The notes under the pieces were generated by a model. The model saw only the letters and a program-made list of their open reading frames with translations, searched no databases and was not told where the DNA came from. Positions 10,739-21,080 of a DNA stretch of 64,000 nt are shown here, piece by piece. The stretch's first letter is position 1. Every line of letters begins with the position of its first letter. Source of the stretch: Trichinella spiralis (taxonomy: Eukaryota > Nematoda > Enoplea > Trichinellida > Trichinellidae); NCBI GenBank assembly GCA_000181795.3, contig CM012955.1, forward strand, positions 5,512,981-5,576,980. The letters run 5' to 3'. The position numbers were made by a program, and so were the translations under genes.

Positions 10739-12846
10739 TCAACGATAATAAGACTTAGGTGGAGCAAATTCTGGATCGCGTTCTTCTCTACGTTCTTCTA
10801 TCCAACTTGTCCCTAAAGTAAAGTAAATTAAAATCAAACACATATTATATAGCATATTCACAAAACAATTATTTCAGTAATACTTTTCTTCTTGATTTCA
10901 TCCCATGGTCGAACGTGGATTGCCCGCCTTTTAGCCCGTTCTTCATCTTCGGCTTTCTGTTCATCGGGAGCATCATCCGGCATTGGAATATCATCGACGT
11001 TCTTCTCATCTTCTGTCATGTTTGGGAAAACTAGAAAATTTACATCACAATGATTGTTTTTTAAAAAATCATTTCTAAAGGACAAATTTTTATAAAGTAT
11101 CTTCCACAACTGTCAACAAATTTTAATTCCGACTACATTTAGCATAATCTTACGCTCTGGAAATGAACCAATTTGACGTCTCTCTGCAACTTTTTCAAGT
11201 CGAGCTTTCAAAAGCAACTTTCTTTTCTCCCGTATTCTTTCATTTTTCGCTCGATGTATCAAAGTCTAAAAAAATATCATGTCAAATGCATAAATAATCA
11301 AGATACATATATATATTTTTTTAAGGAGAACCAATTAAACAAAAACAACATCTAAACTGCAATATGCTATCAAGAACGTTCAACAACAGAACTGCGCTAA
11401 AATTTAATTAGCATTACATAAAATGTAAACAACAATATAAATTAATACTAAATGTGACAAAAAATATTAATAACCTGCTGACGAGCTTCGTCTAACATTT
11501 TCATTTGTTCCTGACGTTTTTGTTCATCAAGTGAAAATTCATAGTATGATGCACCATGTACAATGGGTTCTGCAAGCAGTAATCGCAGGATTATGTAACC
11601 AACAAAAAACAACAACAACAACAGACGAACCGTTTCCAAGAACATGCTGATAGTGAACAGGAGCCGCACCAGTTGAAGAGGTAACTTCATTTTCCCATTT
11701 TTGCCTTTGCAGCTCTCGTTTCATATCTTTAGACATCAGTTCCGTTTCCGAATTCCAAGAAACACCGTGCTGAGATCTATTCAATATTGACATTATAAAT
11801 ACAATAATACCTAAAATCATACATACCGCAAAGAATTTTTATCGTCTATTGCTTTCATCTTCGGCAAATCTTTCTTTAAACAAACGCGATTCCTTCCAGC
11901 AAAATCAGTGTACTCCACCCATTCATCACCAAGTTTTGATGCTTCAAAAGATTTCTTGCTTGACAAAGAGCTTTCTTCGTCGGATACTTCGCTATCCGAT
12001 GAGGACTGTAACTTATCTTTCTGCTCAAAATTAACCAGATACGTTGTTTCGTTGTATACATCAGGTTCATCTAACTCATAAAAACATCAATATATTAAAA
12101 TAATTCCAAGCACAAAGAACAACATTCATAAACACTGCACATAAGAAAACAAAGTAAGCTAACAATAAAATATGATTGAAATTTTTTCAGCAAATCAATA
12201 TTATACCAATCTTTCTTTATTGCAAATACTATAGCATACTGTAATACGATGCCATCGCCCCACCCATATAAATTCTTTGTCTGAAATAGTTATTTACTTA
12301 AATAAAAGATATAAAAGTAATAAATATATCTAAGAATTTACAAATAAAAACTATAAATTATATAGAATACAATAAAAATAACTACTACTATTGCTGCTAC
12401 CAAGAACAATATTTGAAATCGATACCCTTCTTAATTCCTGCCTTCAACTGTTCGTAAAGTGCTGCTTTCTCTTGCAATTTCTGCTTAGACTGCATCAACT
12501 GTCGTTCCCTTTCAAATATTTCTGGATCAGATAAATTCTTTTTCGCAGCTTTAGACGTATTGGCTTCCTTCATCAACCGGCGTCGTTCTGCCAATATTGG
12601 CTAAAATAAAAATAATAAAAAAAACCATAATATATAGTAAACGTAGTATTACCTTTCCTTTCACGTACAAATCAGATGCATTATATTGATTAGAATCTTT
12701 TTTCTTCGCTAGAAGTTCCTTTCTTTTGTGCAATTCAGCTTTCAAATCAAAGAGCTAAATCATAAGTTCAATTATTAAACTTATTTTTTACAAATAAAAA
12801 ATGCTTAAAATACCGTTGAAACGCTAGGCTTCATTGTACCAGACAT
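10739..12846 (-). CDS. CCDC174: CCDC174 homologue (coiled-coil domain protein 174), 9 exons, 375 aa
   Basis: Nuclear coiled-coil protein family, reported to associate with RNA-processing/exon junction factors. Exons in coding order: 12846-12814, 12754-12653, 12600-12426, 12070-11827, 11776-11631, 11569-11475, 11265-11154, 11030-10884, 10812-10739; phases fit at every junction. Family landmarks appear in order: FDLKAELHKRKE near the N-terminus, QKLQEKAALYEQLKAG, DEWVEYTDFAGRNR, then KDMKRELQRQKWE followed by APVHYQHV, then EQMKMLDEARQQ, HVRPWDEIKKK and the C-terminal ERDPEFAPPKSYY. It is shorter than the human protein (about 467 aa), ending soon after the DPEFAPP motif. A 3' splice acceptor sits 5 nt upstream of the ATG. 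Its stop lies about 650 bp upstream of the DPP8/9-like start, on the same strand. Confidence 0.93.
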
Positions 12847-13604
12847 TTCCCTGAAGACGATTATATTTCTTGAAAGACTAAAATACAAAAAAGCAATAAA
12901 TTGATATTAAGAATTTAAGAAGCATTTTAATATATAAAAATCTACTCTAATCAGCAGACTGAAACCAAGAAAAAAATTTTAACATAAATACTGAAATGAC
13001 AATTTAAATAGAATCACATTTATCCAAATACAGTCGGTGACACATCCTAAGTAAATCAGAGCGGGTAAATAATAATTTAAAGATTCATAACAAAATAAGC
13101 TTTCAAGAAGAATAATTCAAGACAAAAAAATAACACCATCTAACAAAACCAATTATCCCACCGCAATACGTGTCCAATCTTACAGTAAAGATTGGCTATA
13201 ACATGCTTTAATTTGATAAAATAGTATTATAAATTAATATTCGTTTATACTACAAGCATTTTTAATGTAAAATCAATCATACAAATGCAATATTCAGCAC
13301 CTACCTTTATGTTATACATCTACTTAATTACAGTAACGCTACAGTATGAATAACGATAATGATTTTTTTTATTACAAAAATAAGGACATTTTTATATTTT
13401 ATTAGAAATAATTTTAAAAAATTAAAAAAATTTTAATGTACCTGTTGGTGACAAAACCGCTGTCGCCTGCGAACCAGTGGACTGTAATTCTATTCGGCGG
13501 TAGGTCAAATCAACAGTGATAACCTAACCGCAATCTGGTTCAGGTTCACTTCTGAACGTAATGCAAAACGAAACAAAACGGTGGAATCACACACTATATT
13601 CAGT

Positions 13605-13648
13605 GAAGGTGCAAGCTGGGGAACATGAAGGTGCAAGCTGAGGAACAG
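13605..13648. repeat. 22-bp tandem duplication upstream of CCDC174
   Basis: Two adjacent copies of GAAGGTGCAAGCTG followed by GGGAACAT or AGGAACAG, differing at a few positions. It lies about 760 bp upstream of the CCDC174 start. Confidence 0.8.
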
Positions 13649-16256
13649 GTACAAACGGGCAGGGATGACTCACAACTAAGTACACTAAAGCACATTCACA
13701 AAACAGAACGTTTATCACCGTCACTACTCCCCAGATCACGCATTCGCTCCAACTCACAAACTCCTATACATCCGGTAACTACCGTACCCTGAATTCAGGT
13801 ACTAAACAACAGGATTCGTAATCGAAATAATTTCCAGCAGTTCCATTTTCTAATAAAGTAGTAAAAAATTATCGAAAATGTTTTGATTTTGCAAAACTTT
13901 GTTTTCATTTTATAATGTAACAGAATTACAATCAGAACTGAACTTGAAAGGTGCAAGGCATGCATGTCAGAAAATTTGTTGGTAGATGAACAATACCGCA
14001 TACTCTTTTTTGCCTGAAACTAGTGACTGTTAAGAGAAAAATCGAAAAAATAACAGGAAATCAGTTTTATCTGAGGGTCTAAATTTTAAGCTGCATGGTT
14101 AATAACAGTTATAATAATTTGCATAATACTGATTCAGTGATCTTCAATGATCGAACTCGGTGCTGCAAATCCTTGCAACTTAACTTGCAACGGTGCTGTT
14201 TTAAAACTGTGCTTGATGAGCCACCGGGTGAAATTTTTACCAAGTGTTGGACAATTCTGATTAAAGTTGTGAATTTATTGAATTTTTATTTTGAACAAAT
14301 TTTAGTTCAAGTCAAACACAAAGACCAAAATGGAGTGATATTATTATTAATCAATGTTTGTAATGATGAAAGCATGCAAACGACGAAATGCTTTATTTTC
14401 ATTTTTAAGACCTAATAATTCAAAGTTTCTTTTAAAAAACTATCAATGGAATGCTGAATTTTGCTAGTGGCTAAATAAAAGTATTTCCATTTGTTACTTT
14501 CAAATTTAAAGAACAAAATTCAAACAGGCATACCTGCACTGCGCTGTACACAGCAAGTTACACTGAAATACTGCACGTTCACTGTTGACAAGTGAGAAAA
14601 CAATTTCAAATATTTCAGTTGGTAATCTTTTTTTCACACATTTTCTAGATACAAGTAGAAATATTTCTTTGCAGTTTTCATACTGAATAGAAAAGAATTG
14701 ATTTATTGAATAATGCAGATTGTGACGACAGATTTATACGTTGTTCATATTTTTTTAATCTTTTATTATACAAATTACTTTTTTGATCAATACAAATAGC
14801 ATTATTTATTTAAAAGCAAAGTTGATATTTTTTCGATTATTATCATCGAAGATATCATTAGTAAAAGTTTTGCACATTTTTTGCAATCAAAAAGAATTAA
14901 TAGAATAAATAATATTTGATTTTTATCATCATTTTCAATATTATTGCAGTGTGTTTATCAATGATAAAAAGCAAAATGTAACGCATCCAAATGGAAACAC
15001 AGTTAATAATTAAACTTCTCCCGAACATTGCGTTATTGATGTGCATCAATGAGAAATGCTGAATAATATTGAGTTATTTTGTTACACAAAGTTCAAGATT
15101 GTGTAGAATTTAATAAGCACTTTATTCGTTTGTAAAAAAGGCTTCTGTTCTTGCTTTTTGTTAATTTATTTTTCAAAGTAATATTGTTTATAATCAATTG
15201 CCATATTTTTAGCATAATTTTATCCGCATAATCAGCAGCAGTAGTATGATTTTGTTGCAAGGTGATGGTTCTTTTACTGTTTCAATCGATTGTCGTTTTT
15301 TATGCGGTTACATTTAAGTATCATTTATCTGTTGGATTTTTATATTTACAACACCAGCTTGCTTGTTGGGACGTGAAAATAGAAATTTGTTCTTTGTTAA
15401 CTTATCTTTATTTGATTATCAAGAATGAATAATTTGTACATATGAGAAATAATTTTTGTTGTTCTATTTATGTGCGGAAGGAATTAACGTGAATAAGAAA
15501 TTTAAAATATCCTCAGATTGATCTTAAGTTACAGAATTGGATGTTTATTTATCTATTTGCATATGATCGAAATGCAGATGCAATTTGCTTTAAGCACATG
15601 GTTACGTGGATGTTTCGTCGCCGCAAGCGGCGTAAATCATCACCGTTGATGCTGTCAATCAAGACGTGATCGAATTTATGAAAATTGACGTTGATGCATG
15701 CGCAGACTAAACTACTAAAGACGAGACTGTCGTCGACCGGCCTTGCAAAATAAATAGAATTTTAAAATTGGGGGAGAAATCAAGAAAAAAAATTTTTTCT
15801 TTCATTTGTTTATTTTAACTATTACCGTATCCTTGCAATCATTATTTCTTTGCAATATCGAATGTGAGAACAAAAATTTGGTCGAACAGTTTCATAAAAT
15901 AATGAACTGCTCTTTATGATTATTATCATATACGTGCCCGCCGGTCATTTTATTTAACGCTGGCCATTTTATTTTTCCTGTATAAGTCAAAAAATCATTC
16001 AATAATATGTTGTTTTGATTTTACTCATAACTTGTTTTTCCAGAAATAAAGTATATCACGTTAATAAAAAAATTTTTGACAGCAGCATTGATTTGTTGCA
16101 TTTTTCAGTACCGTTTAGGCTGAAATTACAAATTGAAATATGTATTATTATTATTATTATTATTATATTAGAACTTCTTTTGTAATTCGTTTTTTAAATT
16201 AAAATTTTTATCCCTACATTTTGAATAGAAATTAAAAGATGTTACTGACGGTAGTT

Positions 16257-16496
16257 ACAAAAATGATTGTCAAGTATATTTGCTGACAAACAAGTCATTG
16301 CGAATGATCATCGCGGCTGTGCGTGCACGCGCGTCGACTAGTTCGGAGTTTGTTGTTGCTGCGGTGACGTTGTTGCCAACGTCTGTTGATTTCGCATTCT
16401 TTTTCCCTTGTCCACACATATGAGCTTGATTATTTCCTTATTATTGTTGTTGTTATTTGTTTTTTAGACGCTTACTTATTTCTTTTTGTTCAACAG
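16257..16496 (+). promoter_or_regulatory. Putative promoter / 5' region of aldolase
   Basis: A locally GC- and CpG-richer block (GCGTGCACGCGCGTCGAC around 16321-16340) sits just upstream of the aldolase acceptor and start codon, in otherwise AT-rich DNA. Its role as promoter is inferred from position only. Confidence 0.35.
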
Positions 16497-17967
16497 GGAC
16501 AATGGCCAGTTATTCGACATATTTGACTCGTGAGAAGGAAGAAGAATTGAGAGCCATCGCCAAGGCAATCGTCGCACCCGGCAAAGGTATTCTTGCTGCC
16601 GACGAGAGTACAGGTTGGTTTTTAGAAAGAGAAAATTTTTTGTTTTTTCAATTTAAGCTGGTGATTATTTTGCATGAAATAAGACTAAAAATTGCGCTAT
16701 TCTGTTTGTTTCAGGCAGTATGGCGAAACGGCTCGCCCCGATTGGACTTGAAAACAACGAAGAAAATCGACGCAAATATCGTCAAGTGTTGTTTACTTGC
16801 GATCCTTGCATGGCAGAGAACATATCTGGCGTGATCATGTTCCACGAGACAATGTACCAGAAGACCGACAGTGGTCAGAGTTTTGTGGACCTTCTTCGCA
16901 GCCGTGGAATTATCCCCGGAATTAAAGTGGACAAAGGTGTTGTCCCGTTGGCCGGCACAATCGACGAAGCAACTACACAAGGTACTGGATGATTCAGATT
17001 TTTTCTGCAATTCAAATATTGACGATACATTGATTGATATAGGTCTTGACGATTTGAATGCTCGTTGTGCACAGTATAAGAAGGACGGTGCACAGTTTGC
17101 AAAATGGCGTTGCGTGTTGAAAATCGGCCGCAACACACCGTCTCATTTGGCCATGATGGAAACAGCGAACGTGTTGGCTCGTTATGCCAGCATTTGCCAG
17201 CAGGTAGAAATGCGAATGTTTTTTTCTATTCCTCAACTTGACGACTTTTTTATTTTACGATTGTGTGTTTTGCAGAATGGTCTGGTGCCGATTGTGGAGC
17301 CGGAAACACTACCAGACGGCGATCACGATTTGGCTCGATGCCAAAAAGTCACCGAAACCGTGCTCGCTTACACTTACAAAGCGCTGTCAGATCATCACGT
17401 ATTTTTGGAAGGTACTTTGCTGAAGCCGAACATGGTCACACCGGGCCAGTCTTGCCCGGTACGTGCTACACCTGAAGAAATTGGTCTGGCCACTGTCACC
17501 GCTCTGCAGCGTACTGTACCGGCTGCTGTTCCTGGTGAGAAGTTTTTTCTTTTCTTTTAATTTTATTGTTTGAAATTTTCAAACGTCATTTGTCAATACT
17601 TGAAGGTGTTGTGTTCTTGTCTGGTGGACAGTCCGAAGAAGAGGCAACAGTGAATTTGAATGCGATCAATCAAGTACAAGGCAAAAAACCGTGGGCCTTG
17701 ACTTTCAGCTACGGTCGAGCGTTGCAAGCAACCGTATTGGCAACTTGGAAAGGGCAGCCGGAGAATGTTCAAGCTGCACAAGCGGAATTCATCAAACGCG
17801 CAAAGGTTGACATTTTTATTTTCTTGCAGACAAATTTGCATTGCTTGCTTATTTTTACAAATTTTTGTTTTCAGGCCAACGGTTTGGCGGCGCAAGGCAA
17901 ATACAGTGGCCAGTACGCGAGCAATAAATCCAAAGAAAGTTTGTTCGTAGCTGGACATGCATACTGA
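16497..17967 (+). CDS. ALDO: Class I fructose-bisphosphate aldolase, 6 exons, 363 aa
   Basis: Glycolytic and gluconeogenic enzyme that reversibly splits fructose 1,6-bisphosphate into dihydroxyacetone phosphate and glyceraldehyde 3-phosphate in the cytosol. The feature starts at the 5-nt leader after an acceptor (CAACAG ending 16496); the ATG is at 16502. Coding exons: 16502-16613, 16715-16981, 17043-17203, 17276-17534, 17606-17805, 17875-17967. Landmarks: [41 protein letters not shown] (active-site acids), the Schiff-base lysine in [13 protein letters not shown] (K230), [13 protein letters not shown], and a C-terminal Tyr after GHA, as in animal class I aldolases. The introns are short (62-101 bp). 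A close acceptor upstream of the ATG suggests a trans-spliced leader or a 5' UTR intron. Confidence 0.98.
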
Positions 17968-19479
17968 AAGTTTTTCATGATTACTGAGTGGATTTTTAGA
18001 AATTTTCCACGTCACTATTATTTAGTTTGCGTAAATTTATTGAATGAATAATAATTTTAGTAGGTGTTGTTTTGATGGTGGTATTCGTTATCTTCCTCCC
18101 CTCTCAGATGAATGTAGATTTCTGTTTGACAACACATTTTGCCAAGTTGCCATTTTAAATGGCCATTATCAGCTCGTTAAATCCAAATAGGCAAGCAACA
18201 CTGTGTGAATGGATGGCAATTTTCCAGTTATTCTAGATTATTCTATTCTATTTAATTGTGATAGACTTTATCTTATTCTGTCATTTTTTCCATTCTGAAA
18301 ATGATCTGCATAGTGTTGTGATTGATTTAATTGGTGAATAAAATTTTTGTCTTTGACTTTGTTTTGCATCATTTTTGAAATGTCGATGAAAAAAAGACTG
18401 AAGAGTTGTTTTTCGTCAATATAAATTTGATTATACAAGTTGTTTGTTAGTTCATTTTATTTATATGCTGTCTTTTGGGTTATTTTTGATTTGACGACTT
18501 GTTTTTGAATATGACGTTAACAATGTTTGTCATTTGTTTTCAACGAAACCCACTCTGTGAGCTGGGTGGAATTTAAAATTGCTCCCTTGAAAATGTTTAT
18601 TTCCAATGTGCAAGTGGAAATTTAAAGTGGAGGATGTGGAAAAACAATCGTGAAAGAGCAGTTTTTCTGTCGACAGCGTATTTGTTGTTAAAACGAAGCA
18701 ATCGATACGATTGATACGAACGCAAGCGGCCAGCCAACAGCTGATTGTGACGGAATTTATCGATCGGCATGTAATTCTTCGGCCTAGCAGGCAGACTAAA
18801 CCAAACGATGTTTACTACTATTGGGCTGCTGTTTGAAAAGATGCTCGGCTGTTGGGGAGAAATTAGATCGTAGCTTGAAGCTGATTATGTTCAATAAATT
18901 TCAAAACAACATTCAACTTTTGAAACTGGAAACTGCTTTTACACTTGATCGCGCTTTACGTGATTGTCTGTTGTTGTTGTTTTTCGCATTTACTGACAAA
19001 TTATAAAAAGGACAGAGACATTAAATTTATTATTTTCGATAAAATGTCATGAAAAAAAGATGCCAAGCCGAATTACAAGATTTTTTGTTAAACAGAAATA
19101 TCACTGCTTCAATGTTACTTACTTATCATTTATTTGCATAATCACAGTGCATATTAAATTGTGTGGATTATCAAAAAATTAAGTTGTTATCTAAATGTAA
19201 ATTTTTTTAGTCTATATTTCTGAAAACAATAATATTTTTGAAAAGCACTGATTTCAATTTATTTTTGTTGTAAACACGTACAGTATCTACTACCTGATTA
19301 TCTTCACACCGTAATCACGAGATATGTGGAGTTGCGGTGACGTGCGTTGGACTCTTTGGTGACGTGCGTGTCCTTTGTTTTTCAGCCGAGTGGTCAATCT
19401 ATCGTGTTACGATCTTGGTTTCAGTGTTTTTTGCCCACCTGTTTGAGTTTTTTTAAAGGAACGATGTGAACAATCAACT
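17968..19479. other. Spacer between aldolase and retroelement relic
   Basis: Holds the aldolase 3' UTR at its left end. The remainder is AT-rich with a short higher-GC block at about 18700-18830. I see no supported gene. Confidence 0.5.
18337..18342 (+). terminator. Candidate polyadenylation signal of aldolase
   Basis: AATAAA about 370 bp downstream of the aldolase stop codon, followed by T/G-rich sequence. Confidence 0.4.
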
Positions 19480-19481
19480 GA

Positions 19482-19612
19482 GTTTTGTTGATTCACGCTT
19501 GATGTTCAAGGAAGACAATCGCGTATGAGCAGTTAGAATGGCGTTTGAGGGAATCGAAAATACCGTCTACTAAAATTGAAGAACAATTTTCTCGTCATTG
19601 CGTTCGCAACCT
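19482..19612 (+). repeat. Possible left LTR remnant of the BEL/Pao relic
   Basis: Starts GTTTTGTTGATTCACG and ends TCGTCATTGCGTTCGCAAC. It aligns by eye, with many mismatches, to the stretch at about 20932-21066. Its position before the pol fragment suits a 5' LTR, but the divergence is large. Confidence 0.4.
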
Positions 19613-20931
19613 TCTGGTCCATGACCCGAAGCTGGGTAATTGCAACGAAACAGTAAGCTTCGGATAGCATGCAGTAAGTTTTCCGGATGAGCGAACAGTG
19701 GATCGAGGTTCCAACGAATCAGGAAGAGTTTGGAACATCCTGTGGCAACGAGAGTCGACACTCTCACGTTTCATTTACCAGAAAGTGTGGTGCCGTCGAC
19801 CACTTGGACAGTGGCTGTTTTGGATAGAAAAGTTGGAAGATTTGCATCATTATATGGATCACTTTTCATCGGGCCTGTATTCAGGTTCATATGGAAGATA
19901 ATGACATGATTGACGTGTACGTCTTCGCGGAGGCATCTGAGAAGGAATAAGAATGGATGGTCTACCTCCGTCTGGTTCTCAAGGATGATCGAACTGAGGT
20001 TTGTTTCATCGCGACTGAATCAAGGCTAGCTCTGATAAAAGGTCTCAGCTTACCACGACTGGAACTCATGGCGGCTCTGGTGCGCTCACGGTTGATCATC
20101 TATGCGAAAAGGGAACTGGCGATGAGCATTCCACACAGTGACCGATGCTTTGAAAGCGCGTTTCCAATCAACAATGGCTAACGACGAACGACGGTGGAAG
20201 CTGTTCGTAGCCAACAGAGTAAAGGAGATTCAAGATCTCTCCCAACTGTTGGAGACGCTGTCGTATGAAAGACAATCCACCAGACTTGGTCAGCAGGGGC
20301 TACCCGTTGCACACACTTCTTGCGTACATCGTGTGGTGACCAGAGCTGGACATCAATGGCATTCTGGGCCAAGCAGAGACCGAAAGCCTCAGATGAACAT
20401 CACTGCTGTCTATAATCACGTCGTTGAGGCGGAACATGGAGGACGTCATCGACCCAACACGTTTCAGCAAGTTTGAGAAACTTCTGCGGCACATTTTACC
20501 CATATTTTATCCAGAACGCGCTGGCACGCACCAACAAAGCTACGGTTTTGATCTCAATATGATTGGAAATTGATACGTATCCAGCATGATACATTTTCTG
20601 AGTATCCACCTGAGTGCTGAACCTGCACCATCAAAATCCCGGACGTTCCATCAAGCCGACAAGTTGCTGACTCCAATTCCTCAATCAAAAGTGTGAGAAC
20701 GTGCTTCTTGACACATAAAGTAATAGAGTGGGAATTCATCAATGACTGAGCTCCTTGGTGCGGGAACTACTGGGAACGATTGGTCCGGTCAATTGAAAAA
20801 GTGGCGTTGGCAGGCGTGCTGGGTCGAAGCAGGACAGAAGCAGAGAAACTGTGTACAGGCTTCTGCCGAAATCAAAGCCAGCTGTATGTACCAGCAATTA
20901 AATAATCGATGTCGACGAATAATAATCGACT

Positions 20932-21066
20932 GTTTTGATGATTCACGTTCGATTGGTCAAGGAATACAGTCCCTTACGAGCGGGCGGAATCGCGCCTGGG
21001 GATTTCCGAAGTACATTCCACTGAAATATGTGAAGATCCAGTTGCTCGCGTCATTGCGTTTGCAAC
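20932..21066 (+). repeat. Possible right LTR remnant of the BEL/Pao relic
   Basis: Starts GTTTTGATGATTCACG and ends GCGTCATTGCGTTTGCAAC. It follows the integrase-end motifs by about 50 bp, as a 3' LTR would. Confidence 0.4.
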
Positions 21067-21080
21067 AATTTTCATTGATT

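Larger units (their letters stand above)
12847..16501. other. Divergent intergenic region between CCDC174 (-) and aldolase (+)
   Basis: Probably holds the promoters of both flanking genes. Around 13440-13760 the base composition is less AT-rich and includes a 22-bp tandem duplication (13605-13648). A GC-rich hairpin-like inverted repeat (6-bp arms, 2-nt loop) lies at 15619-15632. A TTA microsatellite is at about 16143-16165. A 106-codon open frame at 14095-14415 (+) has no recognisable domain and low-complexity composition, so I do not call it a gene. Confidence 0.5.
19480..21080 (+). mobile_element. Decayed BEL/Pao LTR retrotransposon fragment
   Basis: Plus-strand frames broken by stops and frameshifts match the order of a BEL/Pao polyprotein. 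At about 19950-20130 lies the RT/RNase H connection (VYLRLVLKD, ATESRLALIKGLSLPRLELMAALV). At about 20190-20230 comes WKLFVANRVKEIQ. At about 20721-20880 is the end of the integrase, with APW.GNYWERLVRSIEKVAL, VLGRSRTEAEKL and a decayed C(E)I motif. These motifs are characteristic of the family. Most of gag, protease, reverse transcriptase and the integrase core is missing or unreadable. Two diverged direct repeats near the edges (about 19482-19610 and 20932-21066) may be LTR remnants. It is clearly non-functional. Confidence 0.85.

Noticed and set aside
14140-14165. tRNA-like B-box (GATCGAACTC)
   Set aside because: No flanking stem pairing or A box, so no tRNA cloverleaf can be folded.
14095-14415. 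106-codon plus-strand frame
   Set aside because: Low-complexity composition, no domain, no splice context.
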